From the NCBI RefSeq assembly GCF_040219335.1, contig NZ_JAVJSQ010000029.1, positions 248,001-312,000 of the forward strand: DNA of 64,000 nucleotides, read 5' to 3'. The position numbers and the translations under genes are program-made. This document shows, piece by piece, positions 39,042 to 48,144 of the stretch. This DNA comes from Gimesia sp. (GTDB lineage Bacteria > Planctomycetota > Planctomycetia > Planctomycetales > Planctomycetaceae). How positions within the stretch are numbered: position 1 is the stretch's first letter; every line of letters begins with the position of its first letter. The notes under the pieces are model-generated. The model did no database searches. It was not told where the DNA came from and saw only the letters and a program-made list of their open reading frames with translations.

Positions 39042-41462
39042 CTACTCAGCCTCTCGCTGATCTCCGTGCGAATACTTCCACACAATCTCCACCAGCTGAG
39101 CATGATCGATCGGCTTGGAAAGGTAATCGTTACACCCGGCCTGCAGACACTGTTCCCGGTCCCCTTTCATCGCGTCCGCGGTCAACGCGATGATCGGCGT
39201 CTCGACCCCCTGGGCACGTAACACCGCGGTGGCCTCCCGCCCACCCAGGCGCGGCATCTGCATGTCCATCAGGATGACATCATACGCCGTGTTGCTCTCC
39301 CGGGCCGCCAGAATGGCATCGACGCCTGCCTGGCCGTCTTCGGCCAGCTGAACCGTCGCCCCCGCTTTTTCCAGGAAGTGCTGACAGATGTGGCGGATCT
39401 CGCGGCGGTCGTCGACCACCAGCACCCGGCAGTTGAGCACGGGCAGCACGTCTGACTCTGCACCGGCCTCTTCTGCTGACAGCGTTGTCAGATCCGGTTC
39501 AATCAGAGGCACTCCCTCCAGTGAATCCAGCGGCAACCGCACATGGAAGACCGAACCCTCGCCGACCTCGCTGGTCACCCAGATCGAGCCGTCAAGCATC
39601 CCTACCAGTCGTTTGCTGATCGCGAGACCGAGCCCACTGCCGCCATAAGCGCGGGTCACGGAAGTGTCCCCCTGCGAGAACGGCTTGAACAGTTTTTGCT
39701 GCTGCTCTTCAGGGATGCCGATACCCGTATCCTGCACCGCAAATTCAATCTCGGGAGGCTCGGAATCAGAAATGAGCCGCACGCCCAGTCGGACTTCTCC
39801 CTCGTCGGTGAATTTGATGGCATTTCCCAGCAGGTTGATCAGCACCTGCCTGAGACGAATCGAATCTGTCTGGATCGTCTCGGGCACCTTGCCTACGAAC
39901 TTGATGGTCAGATCCAGCTCTTTCTCTTGTGCCCGCACATGCATCAGCGACTGGATCTCGCCGATCAACACCGGCAGAGATACCGGTTCGAGTTCGACCT
40001 CCAGTTTCCCGGCTTCGATTCGCGACAGGTCGAGAATATCGTTAATCAGTTCGAGCAGGTATTCGCCGTTCCGCTTCATAACGATCACACACTGCCGGTC
40101 GTCAGGCTCCTGTAGACGTTCCAGCAGCATGTCGGCGTAGCCCGCGATCGCAGCCATCGGCGTCCGGATTTCATGGCTCATGTTAGCCAGGAATTCACTT
40201 TTCGCCACATTCGCCTGCAGGGCCGCCTGCTCACTTTTGCGTAACGTCTCTTCCAGTTGTTTACGTTCCGTGATGTCCTGGATGATACAGCTGACAGCCC
40301 AGACCGCTTCCGTGTCATCCACGAGGGGATGAAAATTCATCAGCCAGCAGTGACGCTCGTCATCGCCGGGAGTCTGGGCATAGATTTCGTAGTTCTCAAC
40401 CGGTTTACCACTTTCAAACACGGTCTCATACAGGGGCTGAATCTGATCGGCAAGGCCCGGCATCAGTTCTTCCACCTGCCGGCCCAGTTGCTGATGACGG
40501 GAGATTCCGTTCATCTGTGCGTGCCGCTCGTTGATGCGCAGACAGCGATACTGCTGATCGATTAAACTCATTCCAACCGGGGCGGTTTCGTAGATCAGTT
40601 CCAGCTCCTTCAGTCGCTGGCTGGCCCGCGCCTCGGCGGCACTCAGGCTCTCTTCCGCCCGTCGCTGTTCATGAATGTCACTCACCGTGCCCACCCATTC
40701 CCGGACCTGACCAGACTGATCGATCACGGGAACCGCTTCGGTAATCACCGGGCGATAGCTCTGGCTCTCTGCATGCCAGATGTGCCCCTGGATCTGGCGG
40801 CTGGACCGGTCTTTCGTTGATGAACTCCAGAGGCCCGTGATTTCAGAACGGTCTTCCGGCAGCACGGCATTCAGCCAGCCGTTGTCTTTGTGCTCAGTCC
40901 AGGGTTGCCCCGTGAATCGCTCCCAGGACTTCTGGGGCACGATAAAATTCCCCTGCGCATCCGTCGTCCAGATAATACTGCTGGTGCCGCTCAAAAAAGC
41001 TTCATACCGGGCCTGCAGCCAGCGGAGATCGCGTTCCACCTGCTTGCGTTGTTCTATCTCACTGAGCAGTTGCTTGTTGGTCGCCATCATGGAAGGCAGA
41101 TGCAGCATCCGCGGCGCATAGCGGATTAAAATGATCACGGCGATCCAGGAAACGATGGCGGTCGCCAGCTTGAGCAGTCCCGAAATCCGATAAATCGGAT
41201 ACCAGAAGATAATCGCTTCCGCCAGATGCACGGTGCCGCACAACAGAATGAATGCTGCGAACAGGCCGAACAGCTTTGTGAATGGGAAATCTTTTCGCTT
41301 GGCGGCAAAGTACAGCAGCACAATCGGAATCGCGGTATAAGCCGACCAGGTGCCGATGTCCGACAGGATGTGCAACCAGCCTTCACCGTCGCTCCAGTTC
41401 CCGCAATCCCAGCGGGGGGGATAATCTGATGTGTCAAAAAGTTTGGTGAAAAACTCACCCAT
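39042..41462 (-). CDS. Hybrid histidine kinase with ethylene-receptor-like sensor domain
   Basis: An 806-residue kinase. The N-terminal 120 residues hold three membrane helices resembling the ethylene-binding domain of plant ETR1: D35 and Y42-x2-I45-P46 in SDIGTWSAYTAIP, and I72-x2-C75-x3-H79 in AFILLCGTVH. ETR1 needs D25, Y32, I35, P36, I62, C65 and H69; all are kept at a constant offset of ten. Then come PAS domains at about 150-265 and 285-405, a HisKA domain with H430 (LANMSHEIRTPM), an HATPase (LINLLGNAIKFTDEG, DTGIGIP, GGSGLGLAIS) and a receiver with D733 (VILMDMQMP). No output regulator is adjacent. Copper-dependent ethylene sensing is inferred from the residues; another small ligand is possible. 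Confidence 0.92.
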   Translation of the reverse strand: MGEFFTKLFDTSDYPPRWDCGNWSDGEGWLHILSDIGTWSAYTAIPIVLLYFAAKRKDFPFTKLFGLFAAFILLCGTVHLAEAIIFWYPIYRISGLLKLATAIVSWIAVIILIRYAPRMLHLPSMMATNKQLLSEIEQRKQVERDLRWLQARYEAFLSGTSSIIWTTDAQGNFIVPQKSWERFTGQPWTEHKDNGWLNAVLPEDRSEITGLWSSSTKDRSSRQIQGHIWHAESQSYRPVITEAVPVIDQSGQVREWVGTVSDIHEQRRAEESLSAAEARASQRLKELELIYETAPVGMSLIDQQYRCLRINERHAQMNGISRHQQLGRQVEELMPGLADQIQPLYETVFESGKPVENYEIYAQTPGDDERHCWLMNFHPLVDDTEAVWAVSCIIQDITERKQLEETLRKSEQAALQANVAKSEFLANMSHEIRTPMAAIAGYADMLLERLQEPDDRQCVIVMKRNGEYLLELINDILDLSRIEAGKLEVELEPVSLPVLIGEIQSLMHVRAQEKELDLTIKFVGKVPETIQTDSIRLRQVLINLLGNAIKFTDEGEVRLGVRLISDSEPPEIEFAVQDTGIGIPEEQQQKLFKPFSQGDTSVTRAYGGSGLGLAISKRLVGMLDGSIWVTSEVGEGSVFHVRLPLDSLEGVPLIEPDLTTLSAEEAGAESDVLPVLNCRVLVVDDRREIRHICQHFLEKAGATVQLAEDGQAGVDAILAARESNTAYDVILMDMQMPRLGGREATAVLRAQGVETPIIALTADAMKGDREQCLQAGCNDYLSKPIDHAQLVEIVWKYSHGDQREAE

Positions 41463-41799
41463 CTCTGCAGCCTTTTCTGTTGAACCAGATTGTATTCTGG
41501 CGTTGTTTCCAGGCTGACTCCTGTGAGCGTAAGAGATCGGTGGACCACTACAGGATGTCGTCTAGGTTGTATCAATACGGGCAGGTTGCTCCTGTGAATC
41601 AGTTACGCCTGTACCAAGGGAGGCGTCAGCGTAACAACACAGGAACCTGAATAGATCTGGATCATAAAGTCTATTCTAACCCGGTGCTGAAAATATGAAA
41701 GGCTGGAAACCGTCCGGGTTTAGATTACAGAGCACCGGGCCCCGCAGTCGAACATAATTTCATCGACAGGCGCGATGATAACGAATCGAGATGCGACAT
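41463..41799. other. Intergenic region, no gene seen
   Basis: Separates the tetR stop from the histidine kinase start on the minus strand and should contain the kinase promoter. No hairpin, repeat copy or RNA gene is apparent. Confidence 0.4.
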
Positions 41800-42372
41800 T
41801 TAGTCGCACTTCTGGATCGGCAACTGCTTCCGACAGGCAGAGAGAATCTGTCGGGACAGGGCAGGGGAGTTGACCGCGCGCGCCAGCGATAGACCACCGA
41901 AACAGAGGGCCAGCGTCGCGAGAATTTCCTGGCGGCTGAATTCGTTGTCCGAGCGCTCCTGAAACTGCGCGACCATCCACTGGATGACCTCTTCGAACCG
42001 GGCCTTCGTCTCTGCATCCGCGCGACCCAGGTCGGACAGCAGAGGAGGGATCGAACATCCCTCCTCCACCTGCTCGCAATGCTTACTCGACAGGTACTTC
42101 TGCATGATCTCGATCAGTTGCTCCGGCGTCTCACATTCACTGAGGGCGCCGTTCATCGCCGCCTGGTCTTCGATGAAAGAATGGACAAAGGCCTCGCCCA
42201 GCACGTCGGACTTTGAATTGAAATGACCATAAAACGCGCCGGAAGTCATGCCGGCGGCTTCCATAATGCCATCCACGCCACTGCCGACGTACCCCTGTTG
42301 TTTGAACGTACGCAGGGCGGCGTCCAGAATCTTATTCCGGGAGCGTTGTTTCCGATCCGGGGGCTGGTTCAT
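41800..42372 (-). CDS. TetR-family transcriptional regulator
   Basis: A 190-residue repressor-type regulator. The N-terminal helix-turn-helix is typical of TetR (SRNKILDAALRTFKQQGYVG, VDGIMEAAGMTSGAFYGHF, SKSDVLGEAF), and the C-terminal ligand domain contains three Cys (SSKHCEQVEEGCSIPPLL, LALCFGG). I chose the ATG at 42370-42372, giving MNQPPDRKQRSRNK; the frame extends 17 codons upstream. The gene overlaps the end of the cupin gene by 41 bp, so the two are one transcript. The palindrome upstream of the cupin gene is the likely operator, implying self-regulation. The ligand is unknown. Confidence 0.9.
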   Translation of the reverse strand: MNQPPDRKQRSRNKILDAALRTFKQQGYVGSGVDGIMEAAGMTSGAFYGHFNSKSDVLGEAFVHSFIEDQAAMNGALSECETPEQLIEIMQKYLSSKHCEQVEEGCSIPPLLSDLGRADAETKARFEEVIQWMVAQFQERSDNEFSRQEILATLALCFGGLSLARAVNSPALSRQILSACRKQLPIQKCD

Positions 42373-42844
42373 CTGCAGGACTCTCTTTCCAGACAATCGG
42401 GTGTTGTTCCAGGCGTTCGCCATCCAGAGTGCCGCCGGTCACACTGCTGTCCGCACGGTACTGGATCACCAGATAGTATAACGGCTCCTCGCTGTGGTTT
42501 CGCCAGACGCGCGGCACTTCCGGCGAAAGTCGAATAAAGAATCCGTCCGAAACCTCAAACAGCTCCTCCCCCGCCTGAAACTGTCCCCGGCCCTGGATCA
42601 CGAAGTAAATCTCGTCGTTCGCCTGGTGGCGATGGACAAAAGGCATCTCGCGGCCCGCAGGTAGCACATTGACCGACATCTCCAGCCCGTCTGAGTTCAG
42701 CAGCTTCCGTAGAAAATACTTCCCGCGAACCGGCATGGGCGCGTCCGGCGGTGTGAGCTTGAACCGCGTCCAGCTCTCCAGCGGGCCCGCTTCAAAGCAG
42801 TCGTAGCCGTCTCCATGCACGCTCTGATCTGTCGCTTGAATCAT
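42332..42844 (-). CDS. Cupin-domain protein
   Basis: A 170-residue protein with one cupin barrel. Metal-site motif 1 is visible as VHRHQANDEIYFVIQGRGQF (His-x-His, then Glu) and motif 2 in the RLSPEVPRVWRNHSEEPLYY region. It has no signal peptide. Small cupins of this kind act as dioxygenases, isomerases or sugar/hormone-binding proteins; the activity here is unknown. It is the first gene of the cupin-tetR unit and would be controlled by the TetR protein encoded after it. Confidence 0.85.
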   Translation of the reverse strand: MIQATDQSVHGDGYDCFEAGPLESWTRFKLTPPDAPMPVRGKYFLRKLLNSDGLEMSVNVLPAGREMPFVHRHQANDEIYFVIQGRGQFQAGEELFEVSDGFFIRLSPEVPRVWRNHSEEPLYYLVIQYRADSSVTGGTLDGERLEQHPIVWKESPADEPAPGSETTLPE

Positions 42845-42878
42845 GATTTTCTCCTGGTGAAAGTAATTGAGTCTGTAA

Positions 42879-42910
42879 ATATAACGAGCGTTATATAGTG
42901 GTCGTTATAT
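42879..42910. promoter_or_regulatory. Putative TetR operator
   Basis: A perfect palindrome ATATAACGAGCGTTATAT occupies 42879-42896, and a third half-site CGTTATAT follows at 42903-42910. It lies 35-66 bp upstream of the cupin start. The 8-bp arms and AT-rich centre are usual for TetR-family operators. Binding by the neighbouring regulator is inferred from position. Confidence 0.75.
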
Positions 42911-43192
42911 TTGGTCAACACGGATTCGAACAATGGTATAATCCCTCTAACCCCTCCAGTCGTTGTCAGAGTGACGGGAAATGTCCGCCGGCTCTCCGCG
43001 CGGTTCCGTCACGGAGCCTGAAACCGGGCAATAAACCTGACTTCCGGTCAGACTCTTGTTTGAGTCGCTTCAGGAGATTGGTTACACTGGGGAACACTTT
43101 AATGTCGCTTACTGATTCCAGGTTAGGGGAAGGTACGTCCGGAACCGTCCATGGAATCGTTCAGATCCCATACAGAAAGTCGAAACAGTCCC

Positions 43193-44689
43193 ATGATTTG
43201 TGTCAGCATCGGTCGAACCCGGCACAAAATGATGATGATGGAACATCGCTCCCTCTCAGAGAAGGGGGCCGAACTCGTTGAATTAAGGCTGGACTGGATT
43301 GCCCGGACGCCGGACGTCACTAAACTGATCAAGGACCGTCCCACCCCGGTCGTCATCACCTGCCGACGTCCTGAAGATAAAGGACGCTGGAAGGGCTCCG
43401 AAGAACAGCGGCAGGCCCTGCTGCGAACCGCCATCGTCTCCGAAGTCGAATACGTCGACATTGAAGATGACATCGCCGACAAGATTCCCCGCTACGGCAA
43501 AACCAAACGCATCATCAGTCATCACAACTTCGATGAGACCCCCGATAACCTCGAAGAGATTCACGAGTCGCTCTGTAAGAAAGACCCGGATATCGTCAAG
43601 CTGGTCACGATGGCCAACTCTCCCGGCGATTCGATTCGCATGCTCAAGCTGGTCGCCAGTGCCAAAGTTCCCACTGTCGGATTCTGCATGGGTGAGTACG
43701 GCGTGATCAGTCGTATTCTCTGCGGCAAGTACGGTTCTCCTTTTACGTATGCCACCTTCAGTCGCGAACGGGAAATGGCACCGGGGCAGCTCGCCTTTTC
43801 TGAAATGACCCAGATCTACCGCTACGATCAGATCGGCCCCGAAACACCCGTCTACGGTGTGATCGGTGATCCCATCGCCCATAGCCTGAGTCCGCTGATT
43901 CACAACATCGCCTTCCGGCACGATAAACTGGACGGCGTCTATCTGCCGTTCCGCGTTCCGAAAGACCGCCTGGAAGAGACGCTCAAGGAATTCGAGTTCC
44001 TCAACGTCCAGGGTTACAGCGTGACCATTCCGCACAAAGAAGGCGCCCTCAAGTTCGCGGGTGCCGCGGATCAGGCCTCCAAAACCATGGGAGTGGCCAA
44101 CACTCTCTATAAAGATGACCAGAATGTCTGGCAGGCCCGCAATACCGACTACGATGCCGCCCTCGACAGCATCCGGCTCGGTCTCGATCCGGAAGGTAAA
44201 GCCTCCGATGATCCCATCGACGGCAAACAGGTACTGCTCCTCGGTGCAGGCGGTGTCTCGCGTGCGATTGGCGCCGGGATCATCAATGCCGGCGGTGCGT
44301 TAACGGTTACCAACCGCAGCCGGGTACGCGGCGAAAGGCTGGCCCAGGATCTCGGTTGTGCCCACACCACCTGGGAAAACCGGGGCAGCGGACACTATGA
44401 CATTCTGGTCAACGGCACCTCGGTCGGCATGCATCCGAATGTCAATGAAACGCCGTTCGCTCAGAACTTCCTGCTCGATGACATGCTGGTCTTCGACACG
44501 GTTTACAATCCCGAAAATACGCTGCTGCTCAAACAGGCACGCGAGCGGGGCTGCAAAACCGTTTCCGGAATCGAAATGTTCGTACGCCAGGCTGCAGCGC
44601 AATACAAACTGTTTACCGGTAAGGAAGCCCCCCTGGATGTGATGCGGAACACGCTTCGCAAGGGGATTTCCGCGGTCGCGAAACTCTAA
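43193..44689 (+). CDS. aroDE: Bifunctional 3-dehydroquinate dehydratase / shikimate dehydrogenase
   Basis: A 498-residue fusion of type I AroD (residues about 1-220) and AroE (about 225-498), catalysing two successive steps of the shikimate pathway. AroD shows MICVSIGRTR, VELRLDWIA, the catalytic His in RIISHHNFDET and the Schiff-base Lys in DIVKLVTMANSPGD. AroE shows GVIGDPIAHSLSPLIHN, the SVTIPHKEGAL Lys, ARNTDYDAAL and the NADPH-site LLGAGGVSRAIG. I chose the ATG at 43193, where AroD homology begins; an upstream ATG at 43151 lies in frame. Plants carry the same domain order. The stop overlaps the ribosome site of aroK. Confidence 0.95.
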   Translation: MICVSIGRTRHKMMMMEHRSLSEKGAELVELRLDWIARTPDVTKLIKDRPTPVVITCRRPEDKGRWKGSEEQRQALLRTAIVSEVEYVDIEDDIADKIPRYGKTKRIISHHNFDETPDNLEEIHESLCKKDPDIVKLVTMANSPGDSIRMLKLVASAKVPTVGFCMGEYGVISRILCGKYGSPFTYATFSREREMAPGQLAFSEMTQIYRYDQIGPETPVYGVIGDPIAHSLSPLIHNIAFRHDKLDGVYLPFRVPKDRLEETLKEFEFLNVQGYSVTIPHKEGALKFAGAADQASKTMGVANTLYKDDQNVWQARNTDYDAALDSIRLGLDPEGKASDDPIDGKQVLLLGAGGVSRAIGAGIINAGGALTVTNRSRVRGERLAQDLGCAHTTWENRGSGHYDILVNGTSVGMHPNVNETPFAQNFLLDDMLVFDTVYNPENTLLLKQARERGCKTVSGIEMFVRQAAAQYKLFTGKEAPLDVMRNTLRKGISAVAKL

Positions 44690-44701
44690 GGAATGCCTGG
44701 C

Positions 44702-45229
44702 ATGTCCCTGATCACCCTGATTGGCTACCGAGGCAGCGGCAAGAGCAGCGTCGCCGCCCCCCTGGCCGAACAACGCGGTTATGACTGGATCGACGCCGAC
44801 GATGAAATCGAACGCGTCGCCGGCAAAACCATCGCCGAGATCTTCGCCGAGGGAGGCGAACCCCACTTTCGCCAGATCGAACGGTCAGTCATGCAGCAAC
44901 TGCTCTCCGGCGATCAATGCGTGATCGCCGCGGGAGGCGGTGCGATCCTGAATGACCAGACCCGCGCGGAAATGAAACAGGCCGGCCCGGTGATCTGGCT
45001 CAAAGCAGACGCCGCCGACCTCATCCAGCGAATCGATGGCGACAGCACAACCGGCAGTCGCCGACCGGCGCTCACCGCCAGCAACTCGCAGCTCGAAGAA
45101 GTGCAGACCCTGCTCGCACAGCGCGATCCCCTCTATCGCGATGCCGCCACCCTCACCATCGAGACCGGCGGCAAAACGGTCACAGAAATCGTCGCTGAAA
45201 TTATCGCCGCTCTGGATGCCGATTCTTAA
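44702..45229 (+). CDS. aroK: Shikimate kinase
   Basis: A 175-residue shikimate kinase that phosphorylates shikimate at the 3-OH using ATP, immediately after the AroDE steps. Seen: the P-loop GYRGSGKSS at residues 8-16, the shikimate-binding DADDEIERVAGKTIAEIFAE, the EPHFRQIERSV arginine segment, VIAAGGGAIL and the lid Arg in GSRRPALT. The start at 44702 is chosen because TAAGGA lies 9 nt upstream; an ATG at 44693 sits against that site. Coupled to aroDE. Confidence 0.95.
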   Translation: MSLITLIGYRGSGKSSVAAPLAEQRGYDWIDADDEIERVAGKTIAEIFAEGGEPHFRQIERSVMQQLLSGDQCVIAAGGGAILNDQTRAEMKQAGPVIWLKADAADLIQRIDGDSTTGSRRPALTASNSQLEEVQTLLAQRDPLYRDAATLTIETGGKTVTEIVAEIIAALDADS

Positions 45230-45253
45230 TCCACAACGAAAGCATTTCCGATC

Positions 45254-46531
45254 ATGACCCCCTTTGGTATCAATCCTTACCTGATGCTGACAATGCTGTT
45301 CCTGCTGGGAACCGCACTGGGGCGGATCATCAACCTCTGCATCGAGGAAATTCCCCGCGAGGAAAAAGTGGGGGCCGCCTGGAATCGGGTCTTCCGTCGT
45401 ATGCGGCACCTCGGCTCCCGCTATCATCTGCCCCTCATCGGGGTTTATCTCACGCGGTCGAAAAACTCGACTTATTCCTACCGCCGCTCGCATCGCGAAG
45501 CACTCGTGGAACTGTTGAACGGCGTGATATTCGTACTGCTCTACTGCGCCGAAGTTCCCCTGGGAGCCGGCGCACTGCTGCAGGACAGCGGACTCTTCTC
45601 CGCCTATGCACCCGACCTGGTGACCGTCGATTCCTGGCTCTCCCCCGCGGGACTGCTCAACCTGCGTTACTTCTATCACCTGGTGCTGATCGAATCCCTG
45701 ATGATCGCCACCTTTATCGACTTCGATCACAAAATCATCCCCGATGGCTGTACCATGCCCGCCCTGTTTGTCGGGGTGGTCGGCGCGTTTGTCTTCGGAG
45801 TACTCTACCTGGTGCCCGTCTGGTTCCAGGAGCCTTCGGTGGTCCGCCTGTTCGGAGTTTATTTCCCGGAAGATTACCGGCACCATTTCATTGTCGAAAA
45901 GATTCCGCAGTGGGTCGTCACCTACCCGCACCTGCACGGTCTGGCCGTGAGTCTGGTAGGGCTCGTGGTGGGCGGCGGTGTCGTCTGGGCTGTCCGCGTC
46001 ATCGGTCAGTGGACGTTACGCCAGGAAGCGATGGGCTTCGGCGACGTGATCCTGATGGCCGTCATCGGCAGCTTCCTGGGCTGGCAGGCGACGGTCACCG
46101 TGTTTGTGATTTCGCCTCTGTGTGCCCTCCTGGTGGTGGCCGTTTCCATCTTCTTCAAGCTCTCGCGCGAGATTCCCTTTGGACCTTACCTCAGCCTGGG
46201 AGCGTTGCTCGTCCTGCTCGGCTGGCCGAAAATCTGGCCGCTGGCCGAACGTATCTGCCATCTGGGACCGCTGCTACCCATCCTGGCACTATTGATGATG
46301 GTCCTGCTGACGGCCTGTCTGTTATTTACCCAGTTCATGAAATGGATCCTGGGCATCCCCCTCTACTGGCAGGACGAATGGGCCGAGGAATGGACGTCTG
46401 CTGACCAGTTGACCTTCCAGTCGGGCGAGAATGTCAACGAAACCCAGGGCCGCTGGGATCTCAACACAAACAACCACACCCGGGCCGGACGGGGAACGCA
46501 ACACTACCACCAGTGGAAAAACGGCCGGTAA
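45254..46531 (+). CDS. Type IV prepilin peptidase (A24 family)
   Basis: A 425-residue membrane protein with about eight helices and the two catalytic Asp of prepilin peptidases: D in IDFDHKIIPDG and D in the G-F-G-D signature (EAMGFGDVILMAVIG). It lacks the paired CxxC motifs of E. coli PilD, as do many non-proteobacterial forms, and carries a long N-terminal cytoplasmic loop and a hydrophilic C-terminal extension. It should cleave type IV pilin-like leaders such as that of the DUF1559 protein at the right end of the window. It is in the aro-his gene run without an obvious functional link to it. Confidence 0.88.
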   Translation: MTPFGINPYLMLTMLFLLGTALGRIINLCIEEIPREEKVGAAWNRVFRRMRHLGSRYHLPLIGVYLTRSKNSTYSYRRSHREALVELLNGVIFVLLYCAEVPLGAGALLQDSGLFSAYAPDLVTVDSWLSPAGLLNLRYFYHLVLIESLMIATFIDFDHKIIPDGCTMPALFVGVVGAFVFGVLYLVPVWFQEPSVVRLFGVYFPEDYRHHFIVEKIPQWVVTYPHLHGLAVSLVGLVVGGGVVWAVRVIGQWTLRQEAMGFGDVILMAVIGSFLGWQATVTVFVISPLCALLVVAVSIFFKLSREIPFGPYLSLGALLVLLGWPKIWPLAERICHLGPLLPILALLMMVLLTACLLFTQFMKWILGIPLYWQDEWAEEWTSADQLTFQSGENVNETQGRWDLNTNNHTRAGRGTQHYHQWKNGR

Positions 46532-46690
46532 TCAGGGCTTTTTTCAGTCCGGGACCCATATCATTCACAAAATCAACTCGAGAGACTAGAATCGGCTGCA
46601 GAAGCTGAACTTGTCACCGCCGTGCGTGTCCAAACTTAGTGGCTCGCCAACTGCTGACATGAAATTTGAGATCTGAAATTAGAAATACCT

Positions 46691-47296
46691 ATGATTACAA
46701 TTGTCGACTACGGAATGGGAAATCTGCGGAGCGTCCAGAAGGCCTTTGAAAAGGTGGGCGCGGAAGCACAGATCTGCACAAACCCCGAGGAAATCGCGAA
46801 AGCCTCCAAACTGATCCTGCCCGGCGTAGGCGCTTTTCGCGATGCGATCCAGGCCCTCAAGGATCAGAACCTGGTGGAACCGATTCTGGAACACGCCAAC
46901 TCGGGCAAACCCTTTCTCGGCATCTGTCTTGGGCTGCAGCTCCTGTTCGATGTGAGTTACGAAGACGGCGAATACGAGGGGCTGGGCATCATCCCCGGCA
47001 AGGTGGTCCGCTTCCAGGATCAGCCCGGTCTGAAGATCCCCCACATGGGCTGGAACCAGATCGACGCCACCCGGCCGCATCCCCTGCTGGCCGGCATTCC
47101 CGAACACGAACACTTTTACTTCGTTCACAGCTATTATGTGGCCCCCGATAATGATGACGACGTTGCCGCCTGGACGGACTACGGCTGTCGCTTCGCCTCG
47201 ATGGTCGCCCGCGACAATCTGGTCGCCTGCCAGTTTCACCCCGAGAAAAGCCAGAACGCCGGCCTGAAACTGCTGCAGAACTTCGCCGCGTTTTAA
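46691..47296 (+). CDS. hisH: Imidazole glycerol phosphate synthase, glutaminase subunit
   Basis: A 201-residue class I glutamine amidotransferase of the HisH type that supplies ammonia to HisF in histidine synthesis. Seen: [15 protein letters not shown], the nucleophile C79 in [12 protein letters not shown], the GVGAFRDA loop and H183/E185 in CQFHPEKSQ. Length is normal. It precedes hisA by 50 bp; hisF is not in the window. Confidence 0.97.
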   Translation: MITIVDYGMGNLRSVQKAFEKVGAEAQICTNPEEIAKASKLILPGVGAFRDAIQALKDQNLVEPILEHANSGKPFLGICLGLQLLFDVSYEDGEYEGLGIIPGKVVRFQDQPGLKIPHMGWNQIDATRPHPLLAGIPEHEHFYFVHSYYVAPDNDDDVAAWTDYGCRFASMVARDNLVACQFHPEKSQNAGLKLLQNFAAF

Positions 47297-47346
47297 TTCG
47301 ACACCATCCGAAATAAGTATCAGAAAAATAGAAAGTCAGCTCAGCT

Positions 47347-48087
47347 ATGGAAATTCTGCCCGCCATCGATATCCGGGGAGGCAAATGTGTGCGTCTGCGA
47401 CAAGGCGATTACGGACAGGAGACCGTCTTCGGCGACGATCCCACCGAAATGGCCCGCCGCTGGGCTGACGGAGGCGCACAGCGTCTGCACCTGGTCGACC
47501 TCGACGGCGCCAAAGCTGGTCAACCTGTGAATCACGAAGTCGTCCTCAAGATTGTCGAAGCCGTTTCCGTTCCCTGCCAGATGGGGGGCGGCATCCGCGA
47601 CGAAGCCTCAATTAAGCTGATGCTGGACGACGTCGGCATCGACCGCGTCATCGTCGGCACCCAGGCACTCAAAGATCCCCAGTGGTTCAAAGAAATGGCA
47701 ACCCGCTATCCGGGTCGGCTGGCACTCGGTCTCGACGCCCGCGACTCCAAAGTGGCCACCGAAGGCTGGCTCGATGTCTCCGAAACCTCGGCCATCGACC
47801 TGGCCAAAGAATACGTGGGCGTGGAACTGGCCGCAGTGATTTACACCAACATCGCCAACGACGGCATGATGCAGGGCGTTGATGAAGGGACCATCCAGGA
47901 CATGATCGCGCTGGCCGAACTCGGTCTCCCCGTGATCGCTTCCGGCGGTGTGACGACCCTCGACGATGTCACCCGCCTGGCCGAAGTCAGCCGCACACAG
48001 CCCAGGCTGGTTGGCGCAATCATCGGCCGTGCCCTCTACGAAGGGACGATCGCGGTTCCCGATGCCATCGCTGCTGCGACCCCTTAA
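47347..48087 (+). CDS. hisA: Phosphoribosylformimino-5-aminoimidazole carboxamide ribotide isomerase
   Basis: A 246-residue TIM-barrel isomerase that opens the ribose of ProFAR to PRFAR, the substrate of HisF-HisH. Seen: the N-terminal catalytic Asp in [14 protein letters not shown] (D8), [18 protein letters not shown], the second Asp in LGLDARDS, and the phosphate-binding [10 protein letters not shown] and [11 protein letters not shown]. Length is normal. Likely one transcript with hisH. Confidence 0.97.
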   Translation: MEILPAIDIRGGKCVRLRQGDYGQETVFGDDPTEMARRWADGGAQRLHLVDLDGAKAGQPVNHEVVLKIVEAVSVPCQMGGGIRDEASIKLMLDDVGIDRVIVGTQALKDPQWFKEMATRYPGRLALGLDARDSKVATEGWLDVSETSAIDLAKEYVGVELAAVIYTNIANDGMMQGVDEGTIQDMIALAELGLPVIASGGVTTLDDVTRLAEVSRTQPRLVGAIIGRALYEGTIAVPDAIAAATP

Positions 48088-48144
48088 CATGCCGCGACCG
48101 CTTGAGTGGGAATGCCGGGGCCCGGCGGACAGGAATCACTGCAA

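Noticed and set aside
42898-43192. Alternative longer AroDE start at 43151.
   Set aside because: In frame, but the added residues have no homology-like pattern, and AroD proteins begin at the ICVSIGRT strand; neither start has a strong ribosome site.
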